From NCBI GenBank assembly GCA_013002265.1, contig JABDKK010000137.1:1-5909 (forward strand): 5,909 bases of DNA, given 5' to 3'. The position numbers and the translations under genes were made by a program. The notes beneath the pieces are model-generated. The model was given only the letters and a program-made list of their open reading frames with translations. It was not told the origin of the DNA and did no database searches. This document shows positions 5,833 through 5,909 of this stretch, one piece after another. The number at the start of each line of letters is the position of its first letter. Position 1 is the first letter of the stretch. Source of the DNA: Candidatus Nitrosopumilus sp. (GTDB lineage: Archaea; Thermoproteota; Nitrososphaeria; Nitrososphaerales; Nitrosopumilaceae).

Positions 5833-5840
5833 TTTTCTAT

Positions 5841-5909
5841 CTATGATCCAATAAATGGAGGCGCCCATTCTTTGAGAAATTTCTTGTATTCATCCTCAGT
5901 ATATGTCAG
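5841..5909 (-). CDS. C-terminal end of an unidentified convergent gene (partial)
   Basis: The minus strand is open from the window edge to a TAG at 5841-5843 and encodes 22 residues ending EWAPPFIGS. The two other minus-strand frames have stop codons in this stretch. It would converge on the parB-like gene, with 8 nt between the stops, typical of this compact genome. The fragment is charged (EDEYKKFLKE), then hydrophobic; I recognise no family. The same interval is also open on the plus strand but lacks a usable start there, so the minus-strand reading is preferred. Confidence 0.5.
   Translation of the reverse strand: MTYTEDEYKKFLKEWAPPFIGS

Overview
The window looks like chromosomal DNA of an ammonia-oxidising archaeon of the Nitrosopumilus type (Thaumarchaeota/Nitrososphaerota). 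This is inferred from the strong A+T bias, a LysW-carrier amino-acid pathway of archaeal type, archaeal TATA boxes about 26 nt upstream of start codons, an apparently leaderless mRNA, and many 1-4 nt gene overlaps. No database comparison was possible. Everything here is compact; no mobile element, CRISPR array, tRNA or rRNA was seen.

Left part (1-2003, minus strand): a tightly overlapped operon read argG -> lysW -> lysX/argX. ArgG makes argininosuccinate from citrulline and aspartate. LysW is a 55-residue zinc-finger carrier ending in EDWGE. LysX/ArgX is the ATP-grasp ligase that attaches an amino acid to the terminal glutamate of LysW; its last quarter lies beyond position 1. The argG stop and lysW start share ATGA, and the lysW stop and ligase start share TAATG. 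Physical coupling to argG and a GFKTN stretch in the ligase suggest that the carrier serves arginine (glutamate-linked) biosynthesis, alone or together with lysine.

Middle (2004-2136): a 133-nt divergent promoter region. It holds a TATA box for each direction, a 12-mer direct repeat around the argG promoter, and a perfect 12-nt palindrome just upstream of the TATA box on the other side.

Centre (2137-4690, plus strand): a complete three-gene ABC importer of the nitrate/sulfonate/taurine (SsuA/NMT1-like) class: periplasmic-type binding protein, ATPase, permease. The genes overlap or nearly abut, so they form one operon. The substrate cannot be read from the sequence.

Right (4691-5909): a 290-nt A+T-rich spacer with terminator-like hairpins and a perfect 9-bp-arm palindrome, then a ParB/Spo0J-family gene with no ParA partner in view. 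It starts at GTG behind a good Shine-Dalgarno sequence. Eight bases past its stop is the probable 3' end of a convergent minus-strand gene.

No clearly new system is present. The best leads are the ParB-like protein with its variant nucleotide-binding motif and nearby palindrome, and the arginine-linked LysW ligase.
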